The notes under the pieces were generated by a model. The model ran no database searches. It had not been told where the DNA came from and saw nothing but the letters and a program-made list of their open reading frames with translations. Shown one piece after another: positions 30,081 to 38,395 of a DNA stretch of 43,186 nucleotides. Numbering within the stretch: the first letter of the stretch is position 1; each line of letters begins with the position of its first letter. Both the position numbers and the translations under genes were made by a program. The DNA comes from Pseudomonadota bacterium (GTDB taxonomy: Bacteria > Pseudomonadota > Gammaproteobacteria > Burkholderiales > Ferrovaceae): the NCBI GenBank assembly GCA_021808815.1, contig JAKBAT010000002.1:1-43186 (forward strand), read 5' to 3'.

Positions 30081-30106
30081 AAAGGCCGGAAATTTCCGGC
30101 CTTTTT
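30081..30106 (+). terminator. Rho-independent terminator downstream of rne
   Basis: AAAGGCCGGAAATTTCCGGCCTTT perfect 24-nt inverted repeat followed by TT. Confidence 0.9.
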
Positions 30107-30285
30107 ATTACGTGGGTTTATTGAATGTCAGATCTTAAATTCTTATTGCAGTGAGTTATTTAAATAACAATATTTTCTTCTTTTTAACAAGATAATCGCT
30201 AATTCAGCTGCCTGGGAATAATAAATTGAGCTATCATTCAGGGAGCTTAATGAGCTGCCAAATGTATTTCAGGAGACCCTTAAAT

Positions 30286-30594
30286 ATGGATCAGGTCACA
30301 CAACTCGATCAGCAAATTGCTGAATTGCAGGCCAAGCGCCAGGAAATTATTACTTCTCAGCGTACAAAAGCTGCGGAAGAGATTCGTGCCGTAATTCGTC
30401 AATATGGTTTTTCAGCGCAGGAATTAGGCTTGGGAACGCATAAAACCAAGACTGCAGTGAGCCGGGAGGCCAAATATGCCAACCCCCAGAATCCTGCCCA
30501 AACCTGGGCGGGGGGCAAGGGAAAGCGTCCGAACTGGGTGCGTGCGCATCTGGAACGCGGGGGGCGTCTGGAAGACCTGCTGATCAAGCGCTAA
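30286..30594 (+). CDS. H-NS histone family nucleoid-associated protein
   Basis: MDQVTQLDQQIAELQAKRQEI coiled coil; C-terminal YANPQNPAQTWAGGKGKRPNWVRAHLERGGRLEDLLI. The track start 30226 is likely too early. Confidence 0.9.
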   Translation: MDQVTQLDQQIAELQAKRQEIITSQRTKAAEEIRAVIRQYGFSAQELGLGTHKTKTAVSREAKYANPQNPAQTWAGGKGKRPNWVRAHLERGGRLEDLLIKR

Positions 30595-30610
30595 AACTTC
30601 ACGCTTGGGA

Positions 30611-30637
30611 TAAAGCGGCATGAATCATGCCGCTTTA
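30611..30637. terminator. Bidirectional terminator between the H-NS-like gene and the sulA-like gene
   Basis: TAAAGCGGCATG(AAT)CATGCCGCTTTA: 12-bp perfect stem, 3-nt loop, A/T flanks. Confidence 0.8.
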
Positions 30638-31152
30638 TTAATTTCAATCAATGCATTATCGCATGAAATAAAAGCAATACAAGAACTTTCTCCTTCCTGC
30701 GCCGCTGCCTCAATGCGCCGGCACAAGCTACTCCCCAGGGTTCCGCGAGACCAGAACAGGACAGCCCCTCCCGGGCTGTTGCGCAACGCCTGCTGAACCG
30801 CCCAGGCCTGCCCTTCCGGCGATCTGGCACGGACAATCATGAAGCGCCCCGGCACGATTCCGGCCTCGGACAAGGTCCTGGCAGGCATTACGAAGGAGGG
30901 GTTGACCAGAATTACCCACTTACGCTGGCGGGTCAATGCGGATAGGAAAGGCAACATCTGTTGCAGTGCGGCAGTCGGGGCGAATTTCTTGTCGATTTGA
31001 GTCAAACCCACCGGGTAAATGCGACCGGCCATTGCTGGATAGGCCACAACTTGGCGCGCGGGAAAATCCCCCGCGGGATGGGTCTTTATTGCGGAAATAC
31101 GACGCATGAATTCCACGCACCAGATAACGAGTGTTCCAAACATTGCCCACAT
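30625..31152 (-). CDS. SulA-like cell division inhibitor / SOS-associated protein, translationally coupled to lexA
   Basis: 175 aa; LSALTRQRKWVILVNPSFVMPARTLSEAGIVPGRFMIVRARSPEGQAWAVQQALRNSPGGAVLFWSRG resembles the SulA core; ATG lies 1 nt after the lexA stop. Confidence 0.6.
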   Translation of the reverse strand: MWAMFGTLVIWCVEFMRRISAIKTHPAGDFPARQVVAYPAMAGRIYPVGLTQIDKKFAPTAALQQMLPFLSALTRQRKWVILVNPSFVMPARTLSEAGIVPGRFMIVRARSPEGQAWAVQQALRNSPGGAVLFWSRGTLGSSLCRRIEAAAQEGESSCIAFISCDNALIEINKAA

Positions 31153-31153
31153 G

Positions 31154-31756
31154 TCAATGGCTCCATTTTGAGCGAATAATGCCCACGCCCAGACCTTCTA
31201 TAATGAGGGATTGCATTTTCAGATCAATGTAAATAGGTTCGAAATCCGGATTTTCCGGACGTAATTCCACTTGCCGCCCTTCCTGGAAAAACCGTTTCAC
31301 CGTCACCTCTTCCCCAACCCTGGCCACCACGATTTGCCCATTGGAAGCCACGGGGGTCTGGTGCACGGCCAGGAGGTCGCCGTCCAGGATGCCGGCATCG
31401 CGCATGCTCTGGCCACGCACCCGCAACAGGTAATCGGCTCCGGGGTGAAACAAGCCGGGATCGACACGATAGTGGTTTTCCACATGCTCTGTGGCCAGAA
31501 TGGGAGCCCCAGCCGCCACGCTCCCCACCAGGGGCAATCCCTCAGGCTCCGTCAGGCGTATCCCCCGGGAAGCACCGGCCAGGAGCTCGATGGCACCCTT
31601 CCGGGCCAAGGCCCGCAGATGATCCTCGGCTGCGTTGGGAGAACGAAAGCCCATCGCCTGGCAAAGTTCGGCCCGGGTGGGCGGCAAGCCCGTACGGGCC
31701 AGATGCTCGCGTATCCAGTCCAGAATTTGCTGCTGTCGCACTGTGAGCGGAATCAT
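31154..31756 (-). CDS. lexA: SOS regulator LexA
   Basis: [58 protein letters not shown]; Ala-Gly cleavage site [23 protein letters not shown] catalytic Ser. SD TTAAGGAGG. The track start 31921 is too early. Confidence 0.96.
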   Translation of the reverse strand: MIPLTVRQQQILDWIREHLARTGLPPTRAELCQAMGFRSPNAAEDHLRALARKGAIELLAGASRGIRLTEPEGLPLVGSVAAGAPILATEHVENHYRVDPGLFHPGADYLLRVRGQSMRDAGILDGDLLAVHQTPVASNGQIVVARVGEEVTVKRFFQEGRQVELRPENPDFEPIYIDLKMQSLIIEGLGVGIIRSKWSH

Positions 31757-31770
31757 ATCCACCTCCTTAA

Positions 31771-31786
31771 CTGTATTTTTATACAG
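31771..31786. promoter_or_regulatory. LexA (SOS) box upstream of lexA
   Basis: CTGTATTTTTATACAG matches CTGT-N8-ACAG exactly, 15 bp upstream of the lexA ATG. Confidence 0.93.
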
Positions 31787-31822
31787 TATCCGAAAAATGG
31801 CAACCCCCCCTAAGATGGCAGC

Positions 31823-32602
31823 ATGACAACACGCATGCCTGCCGTATTCCTGGGACATGGCAATCCCATGCTGGCCCTGCTCGACACCGACGTGACGCGT
31901 CGCTGGCAAATGCTCGGGCAAGCCATTCCCCGACCAAAAGCCATTTTGGCGATTTCAGCCCACTGGTACCTGCCCCAGACGGCCGTCACGGCCATGGCGC
32001 AACCGCGCACCATTCATGATTTCGGCGGTTTTCCCCGCGCCCTCTACAGCGTGGCATATCCCTGCCCCGGCGATCCCCAGTTCGCCGCAGAGGTGGCCCG
32101 CCGCCTCGCTCCCGAGGGCGTGGAATCCGATCTGGCATGGGGACTTGACCACGGAACCTGGGCCGTTCTCCGGCACCTCTATCCCGCCGCGGATATACCC
32201 GTCATCCAGCTTTCCCTGGACGCCAGGCTTGCCCCCCACAGGCACTACGCCAGGGCAAAACGCCTCGCCTCCCTGCGGGAAGAAGGCGTGCTGATCCTGG
32301 GAAGCGGCAATATCGTGCATAACCTTGCACTGGCCCGTTGGGAAAAAGATCCCACGCCCTATGACTGGGCGGAACGTTTCGATACCTGGGTACGGCAGAG
32401 GATCGAGGCCGGGGAACATGCGCCATTGCTGGAAATGGAGGCGTTTGGGGAAGATGGGCAGCGGGCCGTTCCCACCCCGGAGCACTACCTGCCGCTGCTT
32501 TATGTGCTCGGCGTGAAAGAGGACAATGACAGTGTCGGTTTTCCGGTCACCGGCATCGACATGGGTTCTATCAGCATGACGGCCGTCCAGATGGGGGGTT
32601 AG
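31823..32602 (+). CDS. Class III extradiol dioxygenase, DODA/YgiD family
   Basis: [81 protein letters not shown]. Confidence 0.92.
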   Translation: MTTRMPAVFLGHGNPMLALLDTDVTRRWQMLGQAIPRPKAILAISAHWYLPQTAVTAMAQPRTIHDFGGFPRALYSVAYPCPGDPQFAAEVARRLAPEGVESDLAWGLDHGTWAVLRHLYPAADIPVIQLSLDARLAPHRHYARAKRLASLREEGVLILGSGNIVHNLALARWEKDPTPYDWAERFDTWVRQRIEAGEHAPLLEMEAFGEDGQRAVPTPEHYLPLLYVLGVKEDNDSVGFPVTGIDMGSISMTAVQMGG

Positions 32603-33042
32603 TGCGTGGACCCCAGCATGTCGGCAATGCCCAGCACCATCACGTCGATGCCTTCCTCATGCAGTTCTTCCAGCGCTTCTGGCGTTGCCACGCCGCGCAC
32701 ATTGCGCGAGTCGGCGTCGTCGGAATGCATCTCACGCACGACTTCCGCAAACTGCTCCCCCACATCCTCCGTCATGGTCAGCACGTGCTGCACCACCTGG
32801 CGGCGCAGGGCAGTCACCAGGTTACCCGCCACCATCATCATTTGCGGCGACGCCACTGCCTCAGGGGTGTCACGGCCTGAACGCAGATAGGGGACGGGGG
32901 AAGGCAGCCGCGTGATTTCCTTCGAATTGCACAGGGGGCACGAGACGTGGCCTTCCTCGCGCTGGCTTTCATAGCTGGCAGCGGATTCAAACCATCCTTC
33001 GAAGTGGTGTTCCTGAGGGCAGGCAAGATCGTACACGACCAT
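32599..33042 (-). CDS. DUF1178 family protein
   Basis: Start MVVYDLACPQEHHFEGWFESAASYESQREEGHVSCPLCNSKEITRLPS. The track start 33438 is too early. Confidence 0.9.
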   Translation of the reverse strand: MVVYDLACPQEHHFEGWFESAASYESQREEGHVSCPLCNSKEITRLPSPVPYLRSGRDTPEAVASPQMMMVAGNLVTALRRQVVQHVLTMTEDVGEQFAEVVREMHSDDADSRNVRGVATPEALEELHEEGIDVMVLGIADMLGSTH

Positions 33043-33187
33043 GGCGGCTATTCTCTCCTGTTGAACCGTGTATGATACCATTTTCCCCGGGTTTCCAGTA
33101 GCAGGGCCACGGCCCTGTCGTGACGGTATTCTCATCCGCTCCAACCCAGTAAAATAAACCCCTTGAACAACCCCAAGACATGACAAC

Positions 33188-34342
33188 ATGCGAACCCATC
33201 TGCTTCCTGCGCTGCTCGCCCTTTCTGCCCTCCTGGCGCAACCAGCCCTGACCCGCGCGGAAGACATCCGCATCGGCCTCGCCGAAGCCCTCACCGGCCC
33301 GGCCTCCCAATATGGCGTGCCCATCCGGAACGGTTTCATACTGGCCCAGGATGCCATCAACGCCAAAGGCGGTATCAACGGTAACCGGATCGTGCTCGTG
33401 GAAGAGGACGAACGGGGCAAAAAGGAAGAAGCCATCAATGTCTACAAGAAACTGATATTCCAGGACAAGGTGTTGCTGGCCTTCGGCCCCACCCTGTCCA
33501 ATTCCATGTTCGCGGCCGGCCCCATTGCAAATTCCGCGCGGGTGGTGGCCTTCGGTACGAGCAACACGGCGAGCGGCATCACGGACATCGGCCCCTACAT
33601 CTTCCGCAGTTCCCCCATGGAGGCGGATGTGGTTCCCGTCACCCTCAAGACGGCCATCCGGCATCTCAAACTGCACCAGGTGGGCATCATCTATGGCAAC
33701 GACGATGCGTTCACCAAAAGCGGTTACGACGTGTTCAAGCAGGCACTGGAAGCGGAACACATCGCGGTGGTGGATACGGAAACCTATGCCAAGGGTGACG
33801 TGGATTTCAAGGCGCAGCTGACAAAACTCAAGGCAGCACAACCTGATGCCATCATCTGCCCCTGCCTGTCGGAGGAAGGTGCCAACATCCTGTTGCAGGC
33901 ACGTGCCCTGGGCATCAAGGTTTCCTTCATCGGCGGCAATGGGTTCAATTCACCCAAGCTCCTGGAAAACGCAAAAAGCGCCGCCGAAGGAACGATCGTG
34001 GGTTCACCCTGGTTCGATGGCAACCCTTCACCCGAAAACCAGCATTTCATTGCAGCGTACCGGAAAAAATATGGCACCGATCCCAACCAGTTTTCTGCCC
34101 AGGGTTACGATGCCCTGTTCATCGTGGCCAATGCCCTCCGGAAAATCAAACTGACCGGGCAGCTTGAGCAAGACCGCCAGGCTTTGCGTGATGCCCTCCC
34201 AGCCATCCAGTTCGACGGAGCCACGGGCCACTTCGCCTTCCGCCCGGCGCCTCCGCACAACGGGAAACCCGGCGGTTACGATGCGGACCAGACGCCTTTT
34301 GTCTACATTGTCAACCACGGCAAATTCACGTTGCTGAAGTAG
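33188..34342 (+). CDS. ABC transporter substrate-binding protein, branched-chain amino acid (LivK) type
   Basis: Signal peptide; IRIGLAEALTGPASQYGVPIRNGFILAQDAINAKGGINGNRIVLVEEDERG. Confidence 0.93.
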   Translation: MRTHLLPALLALSALLAQPALTRAEDIRIGLAEALTGPASQYGVPIRNGFILAQDAINAKGGINGNRIVLVEEDERGKKEEAINVYKKLIFQDKVLLAFGPTLSNSMFAAGPIANSARVVAFGTSNTASGITDIGPYIFRSSPMEADVVPVTLKTAIRHLKLHQVGIIYGNDDAFTKSGYDVFKQALEAEHIAVVDTETYAKGDVDFKAQLTKLKAAQPDAIICPCLSEEGANILLQARALGIKVSFIGGNGFNSPKLLENAKSAAEGTIVGSPWFDGNPSPENQHFIAAYRKKYGTDPNQFSAQGYDALFIVANALRKIKLTGQLEQDRQALRDALPAIQFDGATGHFAFRPAPPHNGKPGGYDADQTPFVYIVNHGKFTLLK

Positions 34343-34343
34343 T

Positions 34344-35225
34344 ATGCTCGAGCAACAGATCGTCAATGCGATCAGCCTGGGAAGCGTCTACGCGCTGTTC
34401 GCGTTGGGATTCACGCTGATTTTCGGCATCCTGGGCGTCATCAACCTCTCCCATGGGGGCATTTTCATGCTGGGCGCCTATGCCGCCCTGCTCCTGCTGA
34501 CCCGCGTCAACCTGCCATTCTGGGCCGCTCTGCCCCTCGCCATGATCGGCGCCGGCCTGCTGGGGCTGGCGATCGACGCCTTGATTCTCAAGGTCCTGCG
34601 CAAGCGTGGCGCCCCGCATCTCATGCCCATGATCGCCACCATCGGTGCCGCCATCCTCATGACCAGCCTGGCCCAAGGCCTCTTTGGCTCGGAAACCCGG
34701 CGCTTTCCCATCGACCTCTTCGATCAGGAGAATCTGACGTTCGGATCCATCTCGATTCCCCTGCTGCAGGCGAGCATCACGGGACTGTCCGTGGTCCTGA
34801 TGGTCCTGATGATATGGATCCTGCGGCGCACGCGCCTGGGGCAGGCCCTGCGCGCCATCGCAGAATCCCCGCGGGCAGCAGCACTGCTGGGCATACCCGT
34901 GGAACGGCTGTTCCATCTCACCAGTTTCGTGGCCGCCGCCCTGGGCGGTGCCGCCGGCATCCTGATCGGCCTGTCATTCGATGCGATTTCCCCATTCATG
35001 GGACAACCCATGCTGCATAAAGGCATTGCGGCCATCATCCTGGGGGGCCTGGAGGCTGTACGCGCCGCCGTCCTGGGTGGGCTGTTCCTGGGAGCCACGG
35101 AAGTCTTTGCCGTGACCTTCCTTTCCAGCGAATACCGCGATGCGCTGTCCTTCGGGCTCTTGTTCCTGGTGCTGCTGTGGCGCCCGCAGGGGCTGTTTGG
35201 CGCTGCCGCCACCCGGAGCGCCTGA
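34344..35225 (+). CDS. livH: Branched-chain amino acid ABC transporter permease, LivH type
   Basis: QQIVNAISLGSVYALFALGFTLIFGILGVINLSHGGIFMLGAY. Confidence 0.93.
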   Translation: MLEQQIVNAISLGSVYALFALGFTLIFGILGVINLSHGGIFMLGAYAALLLLTRVNLPFWAALPLAMIGAGLLGLAIDALILKVLRKRGAPHLMPMIATIGAAILMTSLAQGLFGSETRRFPIDLFDQENLTFGSISIPLLQASITGLSVVLMVLMIWILRRTRLGQALRAIAESPRAAALLGIPVERLFHLTSFVAAALGGAAGILIGLSFDAISPFMGQPMLHKGIAAIILGGLEAVRAAVLGGLFLGATEVFAVTFLSSEYRDALSFGLLFLVLLWRPQGLFGAAATRSA

Positions 35226-36067
35226 TGGACTGGTCTTCCTGGTGGGCAACCTACAGCACGCTCGTGCTGAGTCTGGGCGTATATGGCCTGATGGCCCTGT
35301 CCATTTACCTCACCTTGTCCTGCGGGCTGCTGTCACTGGCCAACGCCGCATTCATGGGGATCGGCGCGTATGCCAGCGCCATTGTGACCCTGCAGTACGA
35401 GGGATCGTTTCCCGCCGCACTCCTGCTGGGGACGGCAGCACCTGCTGCAGTGGCCCTCCTGATCGGGGTTCCGGTACTGCGCCTGTCCGGGGTGTATCTC
35501 GCCATGGCCACGCTGGGATTTGGCGAAGTGGTGCGCGTCATCGCGCTCAACCTGGAGATCACGGGGGGGCCCCTGGGTTTGAACGGGATTCCCCTGCTGA
35601 CCGAATGGTGGCACGTGCTGCTGGCACTGGTCGTGACTGTGGCCCTTTTGCAGGCATTGCGCCATTCCAAGGTCGGACGCGCCTTCGAAGCCATCCGCGA
35701 GGACGAGACCGCGGCACGCCTGATGGGAATCGCCACCGAACGCGTCAAACTGCTGGCTTTCGTGCTGGGTGCTGCCATTGCCGGACTGGCGGGCGGCCTC
35801 AATGCCCACTACACCTTCACGCTCAGCCCGGGCAATTTCGGCTTTGAAAGCGCCGTGGACATCCTCACCATGGCTGTCCTGGGCGGCATACAGGGCGTGG
35901 CAGGCCCGCTGCTGGGAGGCGCCCTCATCACGCTGCTGCCGGAACTGCTGCGGGGACTGCAGGAATTCCGCATGGCTGCCAACGGCCTCATCCTCATTGC
36001 CGTCGTGCTGTTCATGCCCCAGGGCATCTGGGCGCCCTTGCGCTTTCGACGGCGCCCCGGGAAGTGA
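35225..36067 (+). CDS. livM: Branched-chain amino acid ABC transporter permease, LivM type
   Basis: LVLSLGVYGLMALSIYLTLSCGLLSLANAAFMGIGAYASA; RVKLLAFVLGAAIAGLAGGLNAHY. Start MDWSSWW overlaps the livH stop; the track start is 35177. Confidence 0.93.
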   Translation: MDWSSWWATYSTLVLSLGVYGLMALSIYLTLSCGLLSLANAAFMGIGAYASAIVTLQYEGSFPAALLLGTAAPAAVALLIGVPVLRLSGVYLAMATLGFGEVVRVIALNLEITGGPLGLNGIPLLTEWWHVLLALVVTVALLQALRHSKVGRAFEAIREDETAARLMGIATERVKLLAFVLGAAIAGLAGGLNAHYTFTLSPGNFGFESAVDILTMAVLGGIQGVAGPLLGGALITLLPELLRGLQEFRMAANGLILIAVVLFMPQGIWAPLRFRRRPGK

Positions 36068-36834
36068 TCCCCATGCTGGCCCTGCATCGCATTTCCCATC
36101 ATTTTGGCGGCGTACGCGCCCTTGACGACGTCACGCTGACCGTGGAAAAGGGCGGCATCCAGGGCTTGATCGGCCCCAATGGGGCGGGGAAAACCACGCT
36201 TTTCAACGTGATCACCGGGTTGTTCCGCCCTTCGGAAGGCACGCTTTCCTTTGAAGGGCACAACTTGCTGCAGATGCCGCCCCACCGCATTGCAACCTGC
36301 GGCATTGCCCGGACATTCCAAAACATCCGGCTGTTTTCGGAAATGACGCTGATCGACAACGTGGTGGTAGGCATGCACGCCCGCCTTGCCTACGGCACCT
36401 TGGGATGGATGCTCCGCACCCGCGCATTCCGCCAGGCAGAAGCAGGGGCAAGACAGCAGGCAAGGCAACTGCTCGAACGGGTGGGATTGGCCGGTCATGA
36501 TAATGAACTGGCCGGCAATCTTTCCTACGGCAACCAGCGCAAGCTGGAAATCGCGCGCGCACTGGCGGCAGAACCACGGCTTCTCCTGCTGGACGAACCC
36601 GTAGCCGGCATGAATTCCACTGAAAAAAATGAAATCATGTCGCTGGTCAAATCCCTGCGGCAGGATCACATGACCGTACTGCTGATCGAGCATGACATGC
36701 GCTTTGTGATGGGGCTCTGCGACACCCTGGCCGTCCTCAATTTTGGCCACGTCATTGCCCAGGGGTCTCCTGCACAGATCCAGGCAAACCCGGCCGTCAT
36801 CGAAGCCTACCTGGGACAGGAAGAAAGCGCATGA
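36064..36834 (+). CDS. livG: Branched-chain amino acid ABC transporter ATP-binding protein, LivG type
   Basis: GLIGPNGAGKTTLFNVITG Walker A; NLSYGNQRKLEIARALAAEPRLLLLDEPVAGMN. Start GTG 36064 or ATG 36073. Confidence 0.94.
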   Translation: MIPMLALHRISHHFGGVRALDDVTLTVEKGGIQGLIGPNGAGKTTLFNVITGLFRPSEGTLSFEGHNLLQMPPHRIATCGIARTFQNIRLFSEMTLIDNVVVGMHARLAYGTLGWMLRTRAFRQAEAGARQQARQLLERVGLAGHDNELAGNLSYGNQRKLEIARALAAEPRLLLLDEPVAGMNSTEKNEIMSLVKSLRQDHMTVLLIEHDMRFVMGLCDTLAVLNFGHVIAQGSPAQIQANPAVIEAYLGQEESA

Positions 36835-37556
36835 GCGCCCCGCCGCCCCCCGCTGCCCAATGCCTGCTGCAGGTCGACCACCTGCGCGTCGCCTATGGGC
36901 ACGTGGAAGCCGTCCGGGATATCTGCCTCGAGGTACGGACGGGAGAAATGGTGGCACTCGTGGGCGCCAATGGGGCCGGCAAAAGCACCACCCTCATGAC
37001 CCTGTCGGGGCTGGTTCGTCCACGCTCCGGAAAAATCCTATGGGAAGGCCAGGACATCACGCACTGGAGTCCTCATCAGCGCGTCATCGGCGGGCTGGTG
37101 CAGGTGGCTGAAGGCAGGGCCATCCTCAAGACCTTGACGGTCCTGGAAAACCTTCAGCTGGGGGCCTTCACCCAACCGGGTACCCCCAACATCACCCCCA
37201 TCTTCGAACGCTTTCCCATTCTTCGGCAGCGTGCACACCAACTGGCCGGCAACCTGTCCGGAGGCGAACAACAGATGCTCGCTCTGGGACGCGCACTGCT
37301 CTCCCAGCCCAAGCTGCTCATGCTGGATGAGCCTTCCATGGGGCTCGCGCCTCTGGTGGTGCGGGATATCTTTGCGATCCTGCGGGAAATCCACGAGCAG
37401 GGAATGACGATCCTGCTGGTGGAACAAAACGTACGGCAGGCATTGCGCCTGGCCGATCGGGCCTATGTCATGGAAACCGGCACCTTCAGCCTGAGCGGAC
37501 CTGCCCGGGAACTGGTGGACGATCCCCGCGTCATTGCCGCGTATCTGGGCGGCTGA
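36831..37556 (+). CDS. livF: Branched-chain amino acid ABC transporter ATP-binding protein, LivF type
   Basis: VALVGANGAGKSTTLMTLSGL; NLSGGEQQMLALGRALLSQPKLLMLDEPSMGLAPLVV. Confidence 0.94.
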   Translation: MSAPPPPAAQCLLQVDHLRVAYGHVEAVRDICLEVRTGEMVALVGANGAGKSTTLMTLSGLVRPRSGKILWEGQDITHWSPHQRVIGGLVQVAEGRAILKTLTVLENLQLGAFTQPGTPNITPIFERFPILRQRAHQLAGNLSGGEQQMLALGRALLSQPKLLMLDEPSMGLAPLVVRDIFAILREIHEQGMTILLVEQNVRQALRLADRAYVMETGTFSLSGPARELVDDPRVIAAYLGG

Positions 37557-37566
37557 CCGCCATGCG

Positions 37567-38265
37567 CTACAGGTAAATCGACAGGAACTCCAGCGTGCGT
37601 CCCCGTGCCAGGGCTGCTGCCTGCTGGTCGTAGGCGCTGCGCGACCAGCAATTGAAACCATGATCCACGCCGGGATAGGTTTGCACCCAGGCATCCGCCT
37701 GGTGGGCAAAGGCTTTCGAAACTGAGCGGATCGCACTGGCGGGGATCAGGTCGTCCTTCTCGCCAAAATGAAACAGCATGGGGCACTTGATGCCGGACGA
37801 CTGCTCCAGGCGGCTGTCAATCCCGGCGCCGTAATAGCAGACCGCGGCGTCCACGCCTCCATGGGTTGCCAGCAGGTAGGCGAGCAATCCTCCCATGCAG
37901 TAGCCCAGCACGGCCACTTTCCCCTCCAGTTCCGGCCGCCGGGACAAAGCGGTCGCCGTGGCCGACAAATCCGCCACGGCACTGGAAAAATCGAGGCCTG
38001 CCTTGAGCGTCCGGCCCTGGGCAACGCTCAGGTCATCGTACCCCAACTCCACGCGGGGCGACTGCCGCCAGAAAATGTCCGGGGCAATGACCACAAAACC
38101 ATCCATGGCATATTGGTCGGCCACGCCTCGGATATGGGCGTTCACGCCGAAGATTTCCTGCACCAGCACGATGCCGGGGCCACGCCCCGCGGGGGGCAGG
38201 CTCAGGTACGCCTCGAACGTCCCGCCCCCAGGACTGTCCACGCGGATCCAACGATGGGATTGCAT
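37567..38265 (-). CDS. Dienelactone hydrolase family protein
   Basis: GIVLVQEIFGVNAHIRGVADQYAMDGFVVIAPDIFWR; VAVLGYCMGGLLAYLLATHGGVDAAVCYYGAGID; YPGVDHGFNC. Start MQSHRWIRVDSPGG; the track start 38316 is too early. Confidence 0.92.
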   Translation of the reverse strand: MQSHRWIRVDSPGGGTFEAYLSLPPAGRGPGIVLVQEIFGVNAHIRGVADQYAMDGFVVIAPDIFWRQSPRVELGYDDLSVAQGRTLKAGLDFSSAVADLSATATALSRRPELEGKVAVLGYCMGGLLAYLLATHGGVDAAVCYYGAGIDSRLEQSSGIKCPMLFHFGEKDDLIPASAIRSVSKAFAHQADAWVQTYPGVDHGFNCWSRSAYDQQAAALARGRTLEFLSIYL

Positions 38266-38395
38266 CGCGACTCCCGAACAAAATTGAGAAGGGGCGAATT
38301 CTCTCACAAGACTCATGGTGCATTCTACCGGCGAAGCGAGACAGGAAATTTGACAATTTATTTCACCTGATCAGCCCGAAGAACCGTCATAGTCC

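Noticed and set aside
34793-34812. Direct repeat TGGTCCTGA in livH as a phase-variation tract
   Set aside because: Only about two to three 9-nt units encoding a normal hydrophobic helix (VLMVLMI); in-frame and too short to argue for variation.
35809-36957. 382-aa minus-strand ORF across livM/livG/livF
   Set aside because: Spans three confident genes on the opposite strand; composition typical of a shadow ORF.
37548-37561. GGCGG-CTGA-CCGCC hairpin at the livF end as a terminator
   Set aside because: Only 5 bp and no T-tract; overlaps the stop codon and may be chance in GC-rich DNA.
38350-38392. TTGACA (38350-38355) with CATAGT (38387-38392) as a recQ promoter
   Set aside because: Spacer of 31 bp is far from the 16-18 bp optimum; no better -10 was found.
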